From contig NZ_BMTV01000002.1 of the NCBI RefSeq assembly GCF_014649855.1, positions 124,001 to 188,000 of the forward strand: 64,000 nucleotides of DNA. The letters are read 5' to 3'. Below are positions 8,703 to 17,572 of the stretch, piece after piece (position 1 is the first letter of the stretch; each line of letters opens with the position of its first letter). The position numbers and the translations under genes are program-made. A model generated the notes under the pieces. The model worked only from the letters and a program-made list of their open reading frames with translations, was not told where the DNA came from and did not search any database. The DNA comes from Streptomyces roseolus (lineage in GTDB: Bacteria > Actinomycetota > Actinomycetes > Streptomycetales > Streptomycetaceae).

Positions 8703-9734
8703 TCAGACCTGGCCGGCCTTCGCGAGCGCCTCGCAGCAGGTGTCCACCAGGAGGCGGGTCACCACGTACGGGTCGACGTTCGCGTTCGGACGGCGGTCCT
8801 CGATGTAGCCCTTCTGGTCCTGCTCGACCTGCCACGGGATGCGGACCGACGCGCCGCGGTCGGAGACGCCGTAGGAGTACTGGTCCCACGGGGCGGTCTC
8901 GTGCAGGCCGGTCAGGCGGTCGTCGATGCCGGCGCCGTAGTTCTTGACGTGGTCGAGCGGCTTCGAGCCCTGGCCCAGCGACTCGCAGGCGGTGATGATC
9001 GCGTCGTAGCCCTCGCGCATCGCCTTGGTGGAGAAGTTGGTGTGCGCGCCGGCGCCGTTCCAGTCGCCCTTCACCGGCTTCGGGTCGAGCGTCGCGGCGA
9101 CGTTGAAGTCCTCGGCCGTGCGGTAGAGCAGCCAGCGGGCGACCCACAGCTGGTCCGAGACCTCAAGCGGCGCCAGCGGGCCGACCTGGAACTCCCACTG
9201 GCCGGGCATGACCTCGGCGTTGATGCCGGAGATGCCCAGGCCCGCCTTGAGGCAGTTCTCCAGGTGCGCCTCGACGATCGGACGGCCGTGGATCTCGTCC
9301 ACGCCGACGCCGCAGTAGTAGCCGCCCTGCGGGGCCGGGAAGCCGTTGACCGGGAAGCCGAGCGGACGGGTGCCCTCGAAGAAGGTGTACTCCTGCTCGA
9401 TGCCGAAGATCGGCTCCTGCGCGGCGTACTTCGCGGCGACCTCGGCGAGCGCGGCACGGGTGTTGGACTCGTGCGGCGTCATGTCCGTGTTGAGGACCTC
9501 GCACAGCACCAGCACGTCGTTGCCGCCGCGGATCGGGTCCGGGCAGGAGAAGACCGGCTTGAGCACGCGGTCCGAGGCGTGGCCCTTGGCCTGGTTGGTG
9601 CTGGAACCGTCGAAGCCCCAGATCGGCAGCTCCGCCAGCGGCAGCCCCTCGCCCGCGATGATCTTCGTCTTGGAGCGAAGCTTCGCGGTCGGCTCGGTGC
9701 CGTCGATCCAGATGTACTCAGCCTTGAAGGTCAC
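8703..9734 (-). CDS. glnII: glutamine synthetase type II (eukaryotic-like)
   Basis: 343 residues with a GTG start preceded by AAGGA. Ammonia, glutamate and ATP give glutamine in the cytosol. Diagnostic type II features: the start TFKAEYIWIDG, WGFDGSSTNQA, the glutamate/ammonia site region FGIEQEYTFFEG, the ATP-binding PVKGDWNGAGAHTNFST and the C-terminal RRPNANVDPY. Length and sequence fit the GlnII of Streptomyces and rhizobia, which unlike GlnA is not adenylylated. A GlnR-type operator lies about 155 bases upstream (9888-9925). The enzyme is the accessory GS, normally induced under nitrogen limitation. Confidence 0.97.
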   Translation of the reverse strand: MTFKAEYIWIDGTEPTAKLRSKTKIIAGEGLPLAELPIWGFDGSSTNQAKGHASDRVLKPVFSCPDPIRGGNDVLVLCEVLNTDMTPHESNTRAALAEVAAKYAAQEPIFGIEQEYTFFEGTRPLGFPVNGFPAPQGGYYCGVGVDEIHGRPIVEAHLENCLKAGLGISGINAEVMPGQWEFQVGPLAPLEVSDQLWVARWLLYRTAEDFNVAATLDPKPVKGDWNGAGAHTNFSTKAMREGYDAIITACESLGQGSKPLDHVKNYGAGIDDRLTGLHETAPWDQYSYGVSDRGASVRIPWQVEQDQKGYIEDRRPNANVDPYVVTRLLVDTCCEALAKAGQV

Positions 9735-9887
9735 GGGGTCATCCTTAGGGCGTGGCGTGCTGCTGCGGGTGTCGTCCGCGGCGGCTCGCGGCGCTGCGAG
9801 AAGCTGCGGGGCGGCGCCGAACGTCCGGCCGGTGACCCGGCCCGCCGCCCGTGGCGCCTTCGTGTGACCGCAGCTTCGCAACACGGG

Positions 9888-9925
9888 ATTTCCCGGTGGT
9901 TGCCCGTTTGTGAACCCCGTGTTAC
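9888..9925 (-). promoter_or_regulatory. GlnR box upstream of glnII
   Basis: On the minus strand: GTAAC-n6-TTCAC-n6-GCAAC-n6-GAAAT. This matches the GlnR consensus of alternating GTnAC and GAAAC half-sites with exact 6-base spacers (38 bases). It directly abuts the stop codon of the upstream gene. GlnR, the actinobacterial nitrogen regulator, is known to activate glnII. Confidence 0.85.
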
Positions 9926-11098
9926 TCAGCCTTCCCGTGACGCGCGCGCCGCCCGTGCGAGGCCGTGCGCGTCGAGCAGCGCGCCGAAACCGGCCGACCG
10001 GATCCGCCGGACCAGCTCCTCGCCCGAGACGCCCAGCGCCTCGGCCGTCCGCCCCGGGTGCCAGTCGCAGGACGCCAGCCGGCGGAGCAGGTAACCCCTC
10101 CTGACCTGCGCGTCCGAGAGCCGGAACGTCTTCAGGTACGCCGTCCGCCCCTTGCGGTCGGTGATCAGCTCGCCGATGTGCTGCTCCCGCCCGTCCCGCA
10201 GGAACGGCGGCAGGAAGCGGTACAGGGAGAAGGACCCCATTCGGTACGCCCGCTCGAAGGCGTACGGCGTCTCCAGGAGGTCCCGCGCCATCAGCCCGTC
10301 GTGCGCCACCGCCCAGCGCCGCTCCTGCTCCCGGGCCGCCGCCCGCAGGTCGGCGAGGTCCCGGACACCACCGGCGCCGTCCCGGATCCGGGCCGTGAAC
10401 TCGGGCACCGGAGCGCCGTAGTGCGCGTACTGGTGCACCAGCTCGCCGTACAGGTCCTCCACCAGCGTCGGATGCAGCAGCCGGTAGTCCTCCGGATGCG
10501 GCACGACGAAGGCGGCGGCCAGCGCGTCCGCCGCGTACACCAGCACCCCGCACTGGCCCGGATGCACCTCGAAGACCCGCAGCGCCTCCGCGAGCCCCGG
10601 CACGTCCACGCCCGCGTACGCCGCCTCGGCCCGGGGCGAGAGGCCCCGCCGCAGCGCCTGCCGCGACCACTCCTCCCACAGCACCGTCGGCCCGCCGAAG
10701 TGCAGCGACAGATAGCCGTCCAGGGCGAGGTGGAGCGGCAGGAACCGCAGCCGGCGCTCGCCGCGCCGCCGCTTGGCGAGCCGGTGGTGCGGGGCGCGCA
10801 CGGGCACGACGGCCGCCGGCCCGTCCCCGAGCCGCGTCCCGTACGCCGCCTCCTCGCGGCCCGACCCCGACCAGTCCGCGACGAAGCCGTGCGGGACGTA
10901 CGAGGTGAGGACGGTGCCGTCGCCGACGTCCACGGCGTCGCCCCCGGACCCGTCCACGGCCAAGCCCGGCGCGTCGTACACCTCCCGGCGCAGCCGCAGC
11001 CCCGCGACCGGCTCCTCCCGCACCAGCGGCACGAGCCGGATCCCGCCCCACACCTGCGCGGCCCGCACGCCGAGCCCGGTGAGATCGATCCGGGTCAC
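9926..11098 (-). CDS. conserved protein with C-terminal Fis-like helix-turn-helix, partner of the vWA protein
   Basis: 390 residues with a GTG start inside the stop of the upstream vWA gene (GTGA, 4-base overlap), so it is translationally coupled. The N-terminal part is beta-rich (TRIDLTGLGVRAAQVWGGIRLVPL, and LTSYVPHGFVADW). The middle is helical (ERAYRMGSFSLYRFLPPFLRDG). The last 55 residues contain a Fis/FhlA-like HTH (HPGRTAEALGVSGEELVRRI). There is no catalytic motif I can name. Coupling to a Ro60-like protein suggests an accessory or regulatory subunit of an RNA- or stress-related complex; that is inference. Confidence 0.7.
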   Translation of the reverse strand: MTRIDLTGLGVRAAQVWGGIRLVPLVREEPVAGLRLRREVYDAPGLAVDGSGGDAVDVGDGTVLTSYVPHGFVADWSGSGREEAAYGTRLGDGPAAVVPVRAPHHRLAKRRRGERRLRFLPLHLALDGYLSLHFGGPTVLWEEWSRQALRRGLSPRAEAAYAGVDVPGLAEALRVFEVHPGQCGVLVYAADALAAAFVVPHPEDYRLLHPTLVEDLYGELVHQYAHYGAPVPEFTARIRDGAGGVRDLADLRAAAREQERRWAVAHDGLMARDLLETPYAFERAYRMGSFSLYRFLPPFLRDGREQHIGELITDRKGRTAYLKTFRLSDAQVRRGYLLRRLASCDWHPGRTAEALGVSGEELVRRIRSAGFGALLDAHGLARAARASREG

Positions 11099-12510
11099 CG
11101 CCCCGCCCCCTTCTCGTGCCCCGCGAGGAAGTCCGCCACCCGCCGGTCCAGATAGGCGCGCAGCTCCGTCAGGCCCGTCCGCCCCTCGGCGAACCCGGCG
11201 ATCTCCACGAGCGCCGGCAGGTCCTCCGCGTCCCGGATCCCGACGGCCGGCACCGAAGGACCCAGCCGGCGCACGTCGAACGCCCCCGCGTCGTATACGG
11301 GGTTCACGTGCACGGCCGCCGTCCGCCGCTCCGGGTCGAGCCGCGACCGCCACACCCGCAGCACCTCGCCCGCGAGGCCCGGCGGCGCGTTGTCCCAGCC
11401 GTCCGAGACGACCACGAGCCGCTCGGGCCGGCCGTCGAGCGCGTCGAGGATCCGCAGCCCCAGCGGAGTGGGCCCGTACGGCCTGACCAGCAGCGGATCC
11501 GTACCGCCCGAGGTCCACAGGCCGGCGTACGCCCCCGGGGCCGCCAGCGCCTCCAGGAGGAAGTGGCAGCCGAGCGCCACCGCCAGCGGCCGGCGCCGCT
11601 TCACCCCCGAACCCGACGAGGAGAAGCTGTCGTCGAGGACGGCCGCGACCCGCCCCCAGCTCCCCGCGTACGGCCCCGCCGCCCGCCGCGCCGCCGCCCG
11701 CAGCGCCCCGGTCAGCTCGGCCCGCCGCGCCGCCCGCTCGGCGAACGGCAGCGCGAGCACGTACAGCGCGAGCCGGGTCAGCGGCATCACGGCCAGGTCG
11801 GAGGCGCCCGCGGCCCGCCCGGCGGCCCGCTCGCTCCGCAGCCGTTCGAGCCGGGTCATCCGGGGCGCGATCCGCTCCAGGAACACCGCCCGGTCCACCC
11901 CGTGCCGCGCCGCGAACCCCTCGGCGGCCGTGAACGGCAGCTCGTACAGCGCCTCCTCGGCGAAGTGGGCCCGCCGGTACGCCTCCAGGGTCCGGTTCGC
12001 GTACCGCGCCCGGCGCCCGGGCGCGAAGAGGAAGTCGCCGGTCTCGGCGTCGGCGGGCGGCAGGTGCGCGTGCTTGAGGGCGGCCTTGACCCCGGGCCGG
12101 TACTTCACGGCGTCGAGCGCCGGATCCGGCCGGGCGGCCAGCCACTCCCGCATGATCGCGCGCGTGCGCCGGTTGTTCACCCCGGCCTCCCGCAGCGTCC
12201 GGAACAGCCGGTAGACCCGCTGCGGCGCCATCCGCGCCAGCCGGGCCGCGACCAGGCGCCCCTCCCCGTCGCCGGCCTCGCCCGGCGTCCGCAGCAGCTG
12301 CTCGACGACGAGCGCGGCGTTGTGGTCGTTGATGTCGAGCGCGAGGCACGCCGCGTACAGCGGGCGGTAGTTGACCCGTACGTACGCGTGCAGGAAGGCG
12401 AGCGACAGCCGCTGTTCGGCGGCGGAGGACCGGAACTCCCGCTGCCCGGTCGCGGTCACGGCCGCGTTGACGAACAGCAGCACGTCCTCCGCGGCGACGA
12501 GCTCGGACAC
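11095..12510 (-). CDS. Ro60/TROVE-like protein with C-terminal vWA domain
   Basis: 471 residues. The GTG at 12510 is preferred because a G-rich Shine-Dalgarno precedes it; the longer frame begins inside promoter-like sequence. Residues 1-280 are all-helical repeats including a TROVE-like segment (DAVKYRPGVKAALKHAHL). The C-terminal 190 residues form a vWA domain whose MIDAS motif is intact: DDSFS (D-x-S-x-S) and the later VVVSDGWDN. Bacterial Ro proteins bind Y-RNA-like RNAs and help RNA quality control. No RtcB or Y RNA gene is visible nearby. The partner gene overlaps it by 4 bases. Confidence 0.72.
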   Translation of the reverse strand: MSELVAAEDVLLFVNAAVTATGQREFRSSAAEQRLSLAFLHAYVRVNYRPLYAACLALDINDHNAALVVEQLLRTPGEAGDGEGRLVAARLARMAPQRVYRLFRTLREAGVNNRRTRAIMREWLAARPDPALDAVKYRPGVKAALKHAHLPPADAETGDFLFAPGRRARYANRTLEAYRRAHFAEEALYELPFTAAEGFAARHGVDRAVFLERIAPRMTRLERLRSERAAGRAAGASDLAVMPLTRLALYVLALPFAERAARRAELTGALRAAARRAAGPYAGSWGRVAAVLDDSFSSSGSGVKRRRPLAVALGCHFLLEALAAPGAYAGLWTSGGTDPLLVRPYGPTPLGLRILDALDGRPERLVVVSDGWDNAPPGLAGEVLRVWRSRLDPERRTAAVHVNPVYDAGAFDVRRLGPSVPAVGIRDAEDLPALVEIAGFAEGRTGLTELRAYLDRRVADFLAGHEKGAGR

Positions 12511-12858
12511 GGCGCCCCCTGTCTCTCGCGTGTCGGGGTGCCGGCCGGGGAGAGGGAGCACGATCAGCGAAGACGTTGCTTGACGAGGCAGGTATCGGAA
12601 GTCGTACCGAAGTCCCGCGGCCGGCACCCGAGCACGCTAGACGCCGCGGACCCCCCACCGCCACCGCTTTCCCCTCGCTCCTACCGCCACCGCCATCCCC
12701 GTCGCTCCCACCGCCACCGCCATCCCCCTCGCCCCCTCCACCACCGCTTTCCCTCACCCCCGCCACATCCCTCCCCCTCACCCCCTCCGCCACGGCTTTC
12801 CCCCCGCCCCCCGCCACCGCTTTTTCCCGCCACCCCCTTCGCACGGCAGACTGCCCCC
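12511..12858. other. divergent intergenic region with C-rich repeat tract
   Basis: 348 bases between the vWA operon (minus) and the Gfo/Idh gene (plus). The first 130 bases should hold the vWA promoter; no clear -10/-35 pair stands out. From about 12651 to 12845 the plus strand is almost pure C/T with CCGCCACCGC units and runs of up to six C. No gene is supported. Confidence 0.6.
12651..12845 (+). repeat. degenerate C-rich (CCGCCACCGCYWTCCCC) tandem tract
   Basis: About six imperfect units of roughly 20-35 bases, each with CCACCGC and a TTTCCCC or CATCCCC run. The G-rich complement has many GGGG runs and could form G-quadruplexes. It ends 13 bases before the ATG of the next gene. Confidence 0.65.
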
Positions 12859-13788
12859 ATGGCCACGCACAGCACCCTCCCCACCCCGCCCGCCCTCCCC
12901 GACCGCCCCCGCATAGGCCTCCTCGGCACGGGCCCCTGGGCCGCCCGCACCCACGCCCCGGCGCTCGCCGCCCACGAGGGGAGCGCGTTCCACGGGGTGT
13001 GGGGGCGCCGCCCGGAGGCCGCCGCCGAACTGGCCGCGGCCCACGGCACGCGCGCGTACGACGACCTGGACGCCCTCCTCGACGCCTGCGACGCCGTCGC
13101 GATCGCCCTGCCGCCGGACGTCCAGGCGCCGCTCGCCGCCCGCGCCGCCCGGGCCGGCTGCCACCTCCTCCTCGACAAGCCGCTGGCGACCACGGTCGAG
13201 GCGGCCCGCGAGGTCACGGAGGCGGTGGAGGAGACGGGCGTTGCCTCGGTCGTCTTCTGCACCCTGCGCTTCGCCCCGGAGACGGCCCGCTGGATCGAGG
13301 AGCAGCGGGCGACGGGCGGCTGGTACGTGGCCGAGGCCCGCTGGCTCGGCTCCCTCTACGCCCCCGGCGCCGACAGCCCGTACGCGGCGAGCCCCTGGCG
13401 CCGCGAGAAGGGCGGCCTCTGGGACGTGGGCCCGCACGTCCTGTCGGTCCTCGTCCCGATCCTCGGCGACGTCACCCGGGTGCGGGCGGCGAAGGGCCCG
13501 GACGACACCCACCACCTGATCCTCGGCCACGCGACGGGCGCGAGCAGCACGGCCACGCTCACCCTGAGCGCCCCGCCGGCGGCGGCGGGCGCGTCCCTCA
13601 CCCTCCACGGCACGGCGGGCAGCGCCGCCCTCCCGCCCTGGAACGGCGCCCGGCCCGCCTACACGGAGGCGATCACGGCCCTCCTCGCCGCGGCCCGCAC
13701 CGGCACCCCCCACCCCTGCGACGCCCACTTCGCGCTCCGCCTCACCGAACTCCTCACGGAGGCGGAGACCCGGGCGACGGCCCCCTGA
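12859..13788 (+). CDS. Gfo/Idh/MocA family oxidoreductase
   Basis: 309 residues. The N-terminal Rossmann fold has the GLLGTGPWA nucleotide motif (residues 19-27). The family signature for the sugar/NAD site is visible as LLLDKPLATTVEAA (EKP-like, here DKP; about residue 115). The C-terminal alpha/beta domain has GLWDVGPHVLSVL, whose His is in the place of the catalytic His of this family. It should be an NAD(P)-dependent dehydrogenase acting on a sugar, inositol or related substrate. Convergent with the ArsC-like gene. No Shine-Dalgarno is seen in the C-rich leader. Confidence 0.88.
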   Translation: MATHSTLPTPPALPDRPRIGLLGTGPWAARTHAPALAAHEGSAFHGVWGRRPEAAAELAAAHGTRAYDDLDALLDACDAVAIALPPDVQAPLAARAARAGCHLLLDKPLATTVEAAREVTEAVEETGVASVVFCTLRFAPETARWIEEQRATGGWYVAEARWLGSLYAPGADSPYAASPWRREKGGLWDVGPHVLSVLVPILGDVTRVRAAKGPDDTHHLILGHATGASSTATLTLSAPPAAAGASLTLHGTAGSAALPPWNGARPAYTEAITALLAAARTGTPHPCDAHFALRLTELLTEAETRATAP

Positions 13789-13807
13789 GCGCAGGCCGCC
13801 CCGGCGG

Positions 13808-14170
13808 CTAGCCCCTTCCCAGGGCGTCCCGGACGGCCTCCTCGGTCCGCGCGACGACGGCGGTGCCGTCGTCGGCGGTGACGATGGGCCGCTGGATGAG
13901 CTTCGGGTGGGCGGAGAGCGCCTCGATCCAGCGCTCCCGGTCACCCGGCTCCCGCCCCCACTCCTTCACGCCGAGCTCCTTGGCGACGGCCTCGCCGGTC
14001 CGCGTGATGTCCCACGGTTCGAGGCCGAGCCGCCCGAGCACGTCCCGGATCTCGTCGGCGGAGGGCACGTCCTCCAGGTACCTGCGGACGGTGTACTCGG
14101 CCCCCTCCGCGTCGAGCAGGGCGAGGGCGCCGCGGCACTTGGAACAGGCGGGATTGATCCAGATCTCCAT
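13808..14170 (-). CDS. ArsC/Spx-family thioredoxin-fold protein (arsenate reductase-like)
   Basis: 120 residues. Starts MEIWINPACSKCRGAL, a C-x2-C motif at positions 10-13 in a thioredoxin-like fold, and has the family motif HPKLIQRPIV near residue 88 with the Arg typical of ArsC. It could reduce arsenate with glutaredoxin- or mycothiol-type thiols, but no other ars gene is nearby, so a role as a general YffB-like reductase is equally possible. Confidence 0.85.
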   Translation of the reverse strand: MEIWINPACSKCRGALALLDAEGAEYTVRRYLEDVPSADEIRDVLGRLGLEPWDITRTGEAVAKELGVKEWGREPGDRERWIEALSAHPKLIQRPIVTADDGTAVVARTEEAVRDALGRG

Positions 14171-14292
14171 CCCCCCAAGTTACCCCCGGACCCCGTCCGA
14201 CCAGGCCCGATTGTCAGTGCCCCGCACTAGAATGGGAGTCGAAGCAAGGGCCCCGGGGAGGGGCCCCGCCACCGTTCGCCAGGAGGTAGCCC

Positions 14293-14571
14293 ATGGCAGT
14301 CGCCGTGATCCGCAGGCCGTCCATCGAACCCTTCACGCCCGTCCAGAAGAAGGCCCTTCCGGCCGGTCGCCCCCGCGAGTGGTACGTCACGCACAACCGC
14401 CGCCTGAAGGCGATGCGCCTCGCGATCGCGCTGCTCGACTCCGGCGTCTACGTCCCGAGGAAGGCGACGAACGCCGCCATCCGCACCATGGCCGAGCGCA
14501 TAGGCATCCACCCGCCCTCGAACCTCACCTGCCGCATGGTCCGCACCCTCATCCGCGACAAGGCCGCCTGA
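14293..14571 (+). CDS. small basic conserved protein
   Basis: 92 residues, strongly basic, with AGGAGG 8 bases before the ATG. Contains WYVTHNRRLKAMRLAIALLD and a helix-turn-helix-looking end (KATNAAIRTMAERIGIHPP). No named family recognised. The good Shine-Dalgarno, the amino-acid composition and the dedicated terminator support a real gene. Convergent with glnA. Confidence 0.75.
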   Translation: MAVAVIRRPSIEPFTPVQKKALPAGRPREWYVTHNRRLKAMRLAIALLDSGVYVPRKATNAAIRTMAERIGIHPPSNLTCRMVRTLIRDKAA

Positions 14572-14577
14572 CGCGGC

Positions 14578-14615
14578 GAAGGCCGCCGCCCCGGGATACG
14601 GGGGCGGCGGCCTTC
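14578..14615. terminator. bidirectional terminator between small basic gene and glnA
   Basis: A perfect 15-bp stem (GAAGGCCGCCGCCCC and complement) with an 8-base loop, 6 bases after the plus-strand stop and 25 bases after the glnA stop. Confidence 0.8.
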
Positions 14616-14640
14616 GTGATGATACGGGGTGCCTCGCGGT

Positions 14641-16062
14641 TTAGAGGTCGTAGTAGAGCTCGAACTCGTGCGGGTGCGGGCGGAGCTGGATCGGGGCGAT
14701 CTCGTGGGTGCGCTTGTAGTCGATCCACGTCTCGATCAGGTCGGAGGTGAAGACGCCGCCGGCCTGGAGGTACTCGTTGTCCTCCTCCAGGGCCTTGAGC
14801 ACGGCCTCCAGGTTGGTCGGGACCTGCGGGACGCTCGCGTGCTCCTCGGGGGCGAGCTCGTACAGGTCCTTGTCGATCGGCTCCATGGGCTCGATCTTGT
14901 TCTTGACGCCGTCGAGGCCCGCGAGGAGGAGGGCGGAGAAGGCGAGGTACGGGTTCGAGGACGGGTCCGGCGCGCGGAACTCGACGCGCTTGGCCTTCGG
15001 GTTCGAGCCCGTGATCGGGATGCGCATGGCGGCGGAGCGGTTGCGCTGCGAGTAGACCAGGTTGACCGGCGCCTCGAAGCCCGGGACCAGGCGGTGGTAG
15101 GAGTTCACCGTCGGGTTGGTGAAGGCGAGCAGCGACGGGGCGTGCTTGAGGATGCCGCCGATGTAGTAGCGCGCGGTGTCCGACAGGCCCGCGTAACCGG
15201 CCTCGTCGTAGAACAGCGGGGCGCCGTTGGACCACAGCGACTGGTGGACGTGCATGCCCGAGCCGTTGTCGCCGAAGATCGGCTTCGGCATGAAGGTCGC
15301 GGACTTGCCGTTCCGCCAGGCGACGTTCTTGATGATGTACTTGAACAGCATCAGGTCGTCGGCCGAGGCGAGCAGCGTGTTGAACTTGTAGTTGATCTCG
15401 GCCTGGCCGGCGGTGCCCACCTCGTGGTGCTGGCGCTCGACCTGGAGGCCGACCTTCTCCAGCTCCAGGGACATCTCGGCGCGCAGGTCGGCGAAGTGGT
15501 CGACCGGCGGGGCCGGGAAGTAGCCGCCCTTGTAGCGGACCTTGTAACCGCGGTTGTTCTCCTCCGCACCGGTGTTCCAGGCGCCGGCCTCGGAGTCGAT
15601 GTGGTAGAAGCCCTGGTTCGCCGAGGTCTCGAAGCGGACCGAGTCGAAGACGTAGAACTCGGCCTCGGGGCCGAAGTACGCGGTGTCGGCGATGCCGGTG
15701 GAGGCCAGGTACGCCTCCGCCTTCTTCGCGATGTTCCGCGGGTCGCGGCTGTACGCCTCGCCCGTGATCGGGTCGTGGATGAAGAAGTTGATGTTGAGCG
15801 TCTTGTCGCGGCGGAACGGGTCCAGACGGGCCGTCGACAGGTCGGCGCGCAGCGACATGTCGGACTCGTGGATGGCCTGGAAGCCGCGGATCGACGAGCC
15901 GTCGAAGGCCAGCTCCTCGGACGGGTCGAAGGCCGTCGCCGGGATCGAGAAGTGCTGCATCACGCCGGGAAGGTCGCAGAAGCGGACGTCGACCATCTTG
16001 ACGTCTTCGTCCCTGATGAACTTCGCGACTTCTTCGGCGTTCTGGAACCCGTGCTTGGACAT
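14641..16062 (-). CDS. glnA: glutamine synthetase type I
   Basis: 473 residues. The main ammonium-assimilating enzyme, a cytosolic dodecamer. GS signatures: [37 protein letters not shown] (ATP site), the NRSAAMRIP loop and the adenylylation-site Tyr in DKDLYEL, so post-translational control by GlnE is expected. The start at [12 protein letters not shown] is chosen because GGAGGAG lies 5 bases before it. A GlnR box lies 100 bases upstream. Divergent from the RDD protein gene. Confidence 0.97.
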   Translation of the reverse strand: MSKHGFQNAEEVAKFIRDEDVKMVDVRFCDLPGVMQHFSIPATAFDPSEELAFDGSSIRGFQAIHESDMSLRADLSTARLDPFRRDKTLNINFFIHDPITGEAYSRDPRNIAKKAEAYLASTGIADTAYFGPEAEFYVFDSVRFETSANQGFYHIDSEAGAWNTGAEENNRGYKVRYKGGYFPAPPVDHFADLRAEMSLELEKVGLQVERQHHEVGTAGQAEINYKFNTLLASADDLMLFKYIIKNVAWRNGKSATFMPKPIFGDNGSGMHVHQSLWSNGAPLFYDEAGYAGLSDTARYYIGGILKHAPSLLAFTNPTVNSYHRLVPGFEAPVNLVYSQRNRSAAMRIPITGSNPKAKRVEFRAPDPSSNPYLAFSALLLAGLDGVKNKIEPMEPIDKDLYELAPEEHASVPQVPTNLEAVLKALEEDNEYLQAGGVFTSDLIETWIDYKRTHEIAPIQLRPHPHEFELYYDL

Positions 16063-16161
16063 CCAACTCCTCCTACTCCCGGCCCGGGGAGGGGCGGGGT
16101 TGCAGCTCGGTGATGCACCAGTGCGGTGGCGCACGCTCGGACCCGACCCTAGGCAGTCGGG

Positions 16162-16199
16162 ATTTCTCAAGCATGACCCATTTGTTTCGTCGAAGTTAA
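16162..16199 (-). promoter_or_regulatory. GlnR box upstream of glnA
   Basis: On the minus strand: TTAAC-n6-GAAAC-n6-GTCAT-n6-GAAAT, 38 bases with exact 6-base spacers, the same architecture as the box before glnII. It sits 100 bases before the glnA ATG in the divergent glnA/RDD promoter region. Confidence 0.88.
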
Positions 16200-16283
16200 C
16201 CGGGGCGGGTGGCGCCCCTCCGTGTCGCGCCCCATCCGCACCCGGACCGAAGTGATCGAAAACGGGCGCAGTACCGTGGTCGG

Positions 16284-16751
16284 GTGGACAACAGGCAAGC
16301 ACTCGGATCGTGGCTCTCCGGCCCCCGTGCCGCGGCGGAGCAAGCAGGCGTGGACTTCGGTTACCGGGGGCAGCAGCTGGGCCTCCCCGAGGAGGGCCCC
16401 GGCTCCATCGCCCGCCCGGGCGCGCGGCTCGGCGCGCTCGCCGTCGACTGGGGCCTGTGCCTGCTGATCGCATACGGTCTCATCACCGACGGCTACGGGC
16501 AGGCGACCAGCAACTGGGCCCTGCTCCTGCTCTTCGCCGTGAACGCCCTCACCGTCGGTACCGTCGGCGCCACCCCGGGCAAGCTCCTCTTCCGGCTGCG
16601 GGTCGTCTCGGTGGCGGGCGGCCGGCTCTCGCTGCCCCGCGCCGTGCTCCGCGCGGCCCTCACCTGCCTGGCGATCCCCGCCCTGGTCTGGGACCGGGAC
16701 GGCCGCGGCCTCCACGACCGCTTCTCCGGCGCCGTCCAGGTGCGGGTCTGA
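16284..16751 (+). CDS. RDD-family membrane protein
   Basis: 155 residues from the GTG at 16284 ([14 protein letters not shown], the conserved start for this Streptomyces family as I remember it). RDD domain: [24 protein letters not shown] (TM1 with the Arg...Asp motif), TM2 [14 protein letters not shown], then [14 protein letters not shown], and the third motif [18 protein letters not shown]. Function unknown; RDD proteins have been linked to ion transport and membrane homeostasis. It is always next to glnA in my recollection of streptomycete maps. Confidence 0.88.
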   Translation: MDNRQALGSWLSGPRAAAEQAGVDFGYRGQQLGLPEEGPGSIARPGARLGALAVDWGLCLLIAYGLITDGYGQATSNWALLLLFAVNALTVGTVGATPGKLLFRLRVVSVAGGRLSLPRAVLRAALTCLAIPALVWDRDGRGLHDRFSGAVQVRV

Positions 16752-16780
16752 ACCGGGACGGGGAAGAGCCGTAGAAGCAG

Positions 16781-16841
16781 GAACCGGAAAAGGCGGTGCC
16801 CCGGACCTCGCGGAGGTCCGGGGCACCGCCTTTTCCGGTTC
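16781..16841. terminator. bidirectional terminator, perfect 29-bp stem
   Basis: Left arm 16781-16809, loop GCG, right arm 16813-16841, with no mismatch. The arms contain AAAAGG / CCTTTT, so a short T run is present for both directions. It lies between the convergent RDD and DUF4191 genes. Confidence 0.9.
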
Positions 16842-16851
16842 TTCGTGCGTG

Positions 16852-17562
16852 TCAGCGCATCTTTCCGCCGCGCGGCATCTTCATGCCCTTGGGCATCGGG
16901 CCCTTCGGCAGCGGCATGTTGCTCATGAGGTCGCCCATCGCCCGCAGCCGGTCGTTGGCCGCCGTCACCTGGGGGCCGCTGAGCAGCCGGGGCAGCTTCA
17001 GCATCTTGGTGCGGACCTTCTTGAGCGGGACCTGGCCCTGCTCCTCGTCGTTGCCGACGATGATGTCCGTCACCGGCACGTCGACCAGGATGCGGGCCAT
17101 CTTCTTCTTCTCGGCCACGAGGAGGGGCTTCAGCCGGTTCGGGTTGCCCTCGCCGACCAGGACGATGCCCTGGCGGCCGACGGCCCGGTGCACCACGTCC
17201 TGGCTGCGGTTCATCGCGACCGCCGGGGTGACCGTCCAGCCGCGCCCGATGTTCTGCAGCACCGCCGCGGCCGCGCCCGGCTGGCCCTCCATCTGTCCGA
17301 AGGCCGCCCGCTCGGCGCGCCGGCCGAAGACGATCGCCATCGCCAGGAGCGCCAGGACGAAGCCCAGGATGCCCAGGTAGACCGGGTGTCCGATCAGGAA
17401 GCCGATACCGAGGAGGACACCGAGTACGACGATGCCCACGCCGGCGACGACGAGCCCGACCTTGGGGTCGGCCTTCCGGGTCATCTTGTACGTGAGGGCG
17501 ATCTGCTTCAGTCGCCCGGGGTTCGCGGCGTCAGCGCCGCCCGTGTTTGCCTTCCTCGCCAT
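16852..17562 (-). CDS. DUF4191 family membrane protein
   Basis: 236 residues from the ATG at 17562. Basic N-terminus with GRLKQIALTYKMTRKADP, then two close TM helices (about 40-85), then a cytosolic domain with NIGRGWTVTPAVAMNRSQDVVHRAVGRQGIVLVGEG and a Met/Lys/Pro-rich tail (KGPMPKGMKMPRGG). This is the actinobacterial DUF4191 family, conserved beside lipA. Function not known. It follows the 71-residue gene by 10 bases, so the two are one operon. Confidence 0.88.
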   Translation of the reverse strand: MARKANTGGADAANPGRLKQIALTYKMTRKADPKVGLVVAGVGIVVLGVLLGIGFLIGHPVYLGILGFVLALLAMAIVFGRRAERAAFGQMEGQPGAAAAVLQNIGRGWTVTPAVAMNRSQDVVHRAVGRQGIVLVGEGNPNRLKPLLVAEKKKMARILVDVPVTDIIVGNDEEQGQVPLKKVRTKMLKLPRLLSGPQVTAANDRLRAMGDLMSNMPLPKGPMPKGMKMPRGGKMR

Positions 17563-17572
17563 GCCTTGAAGT

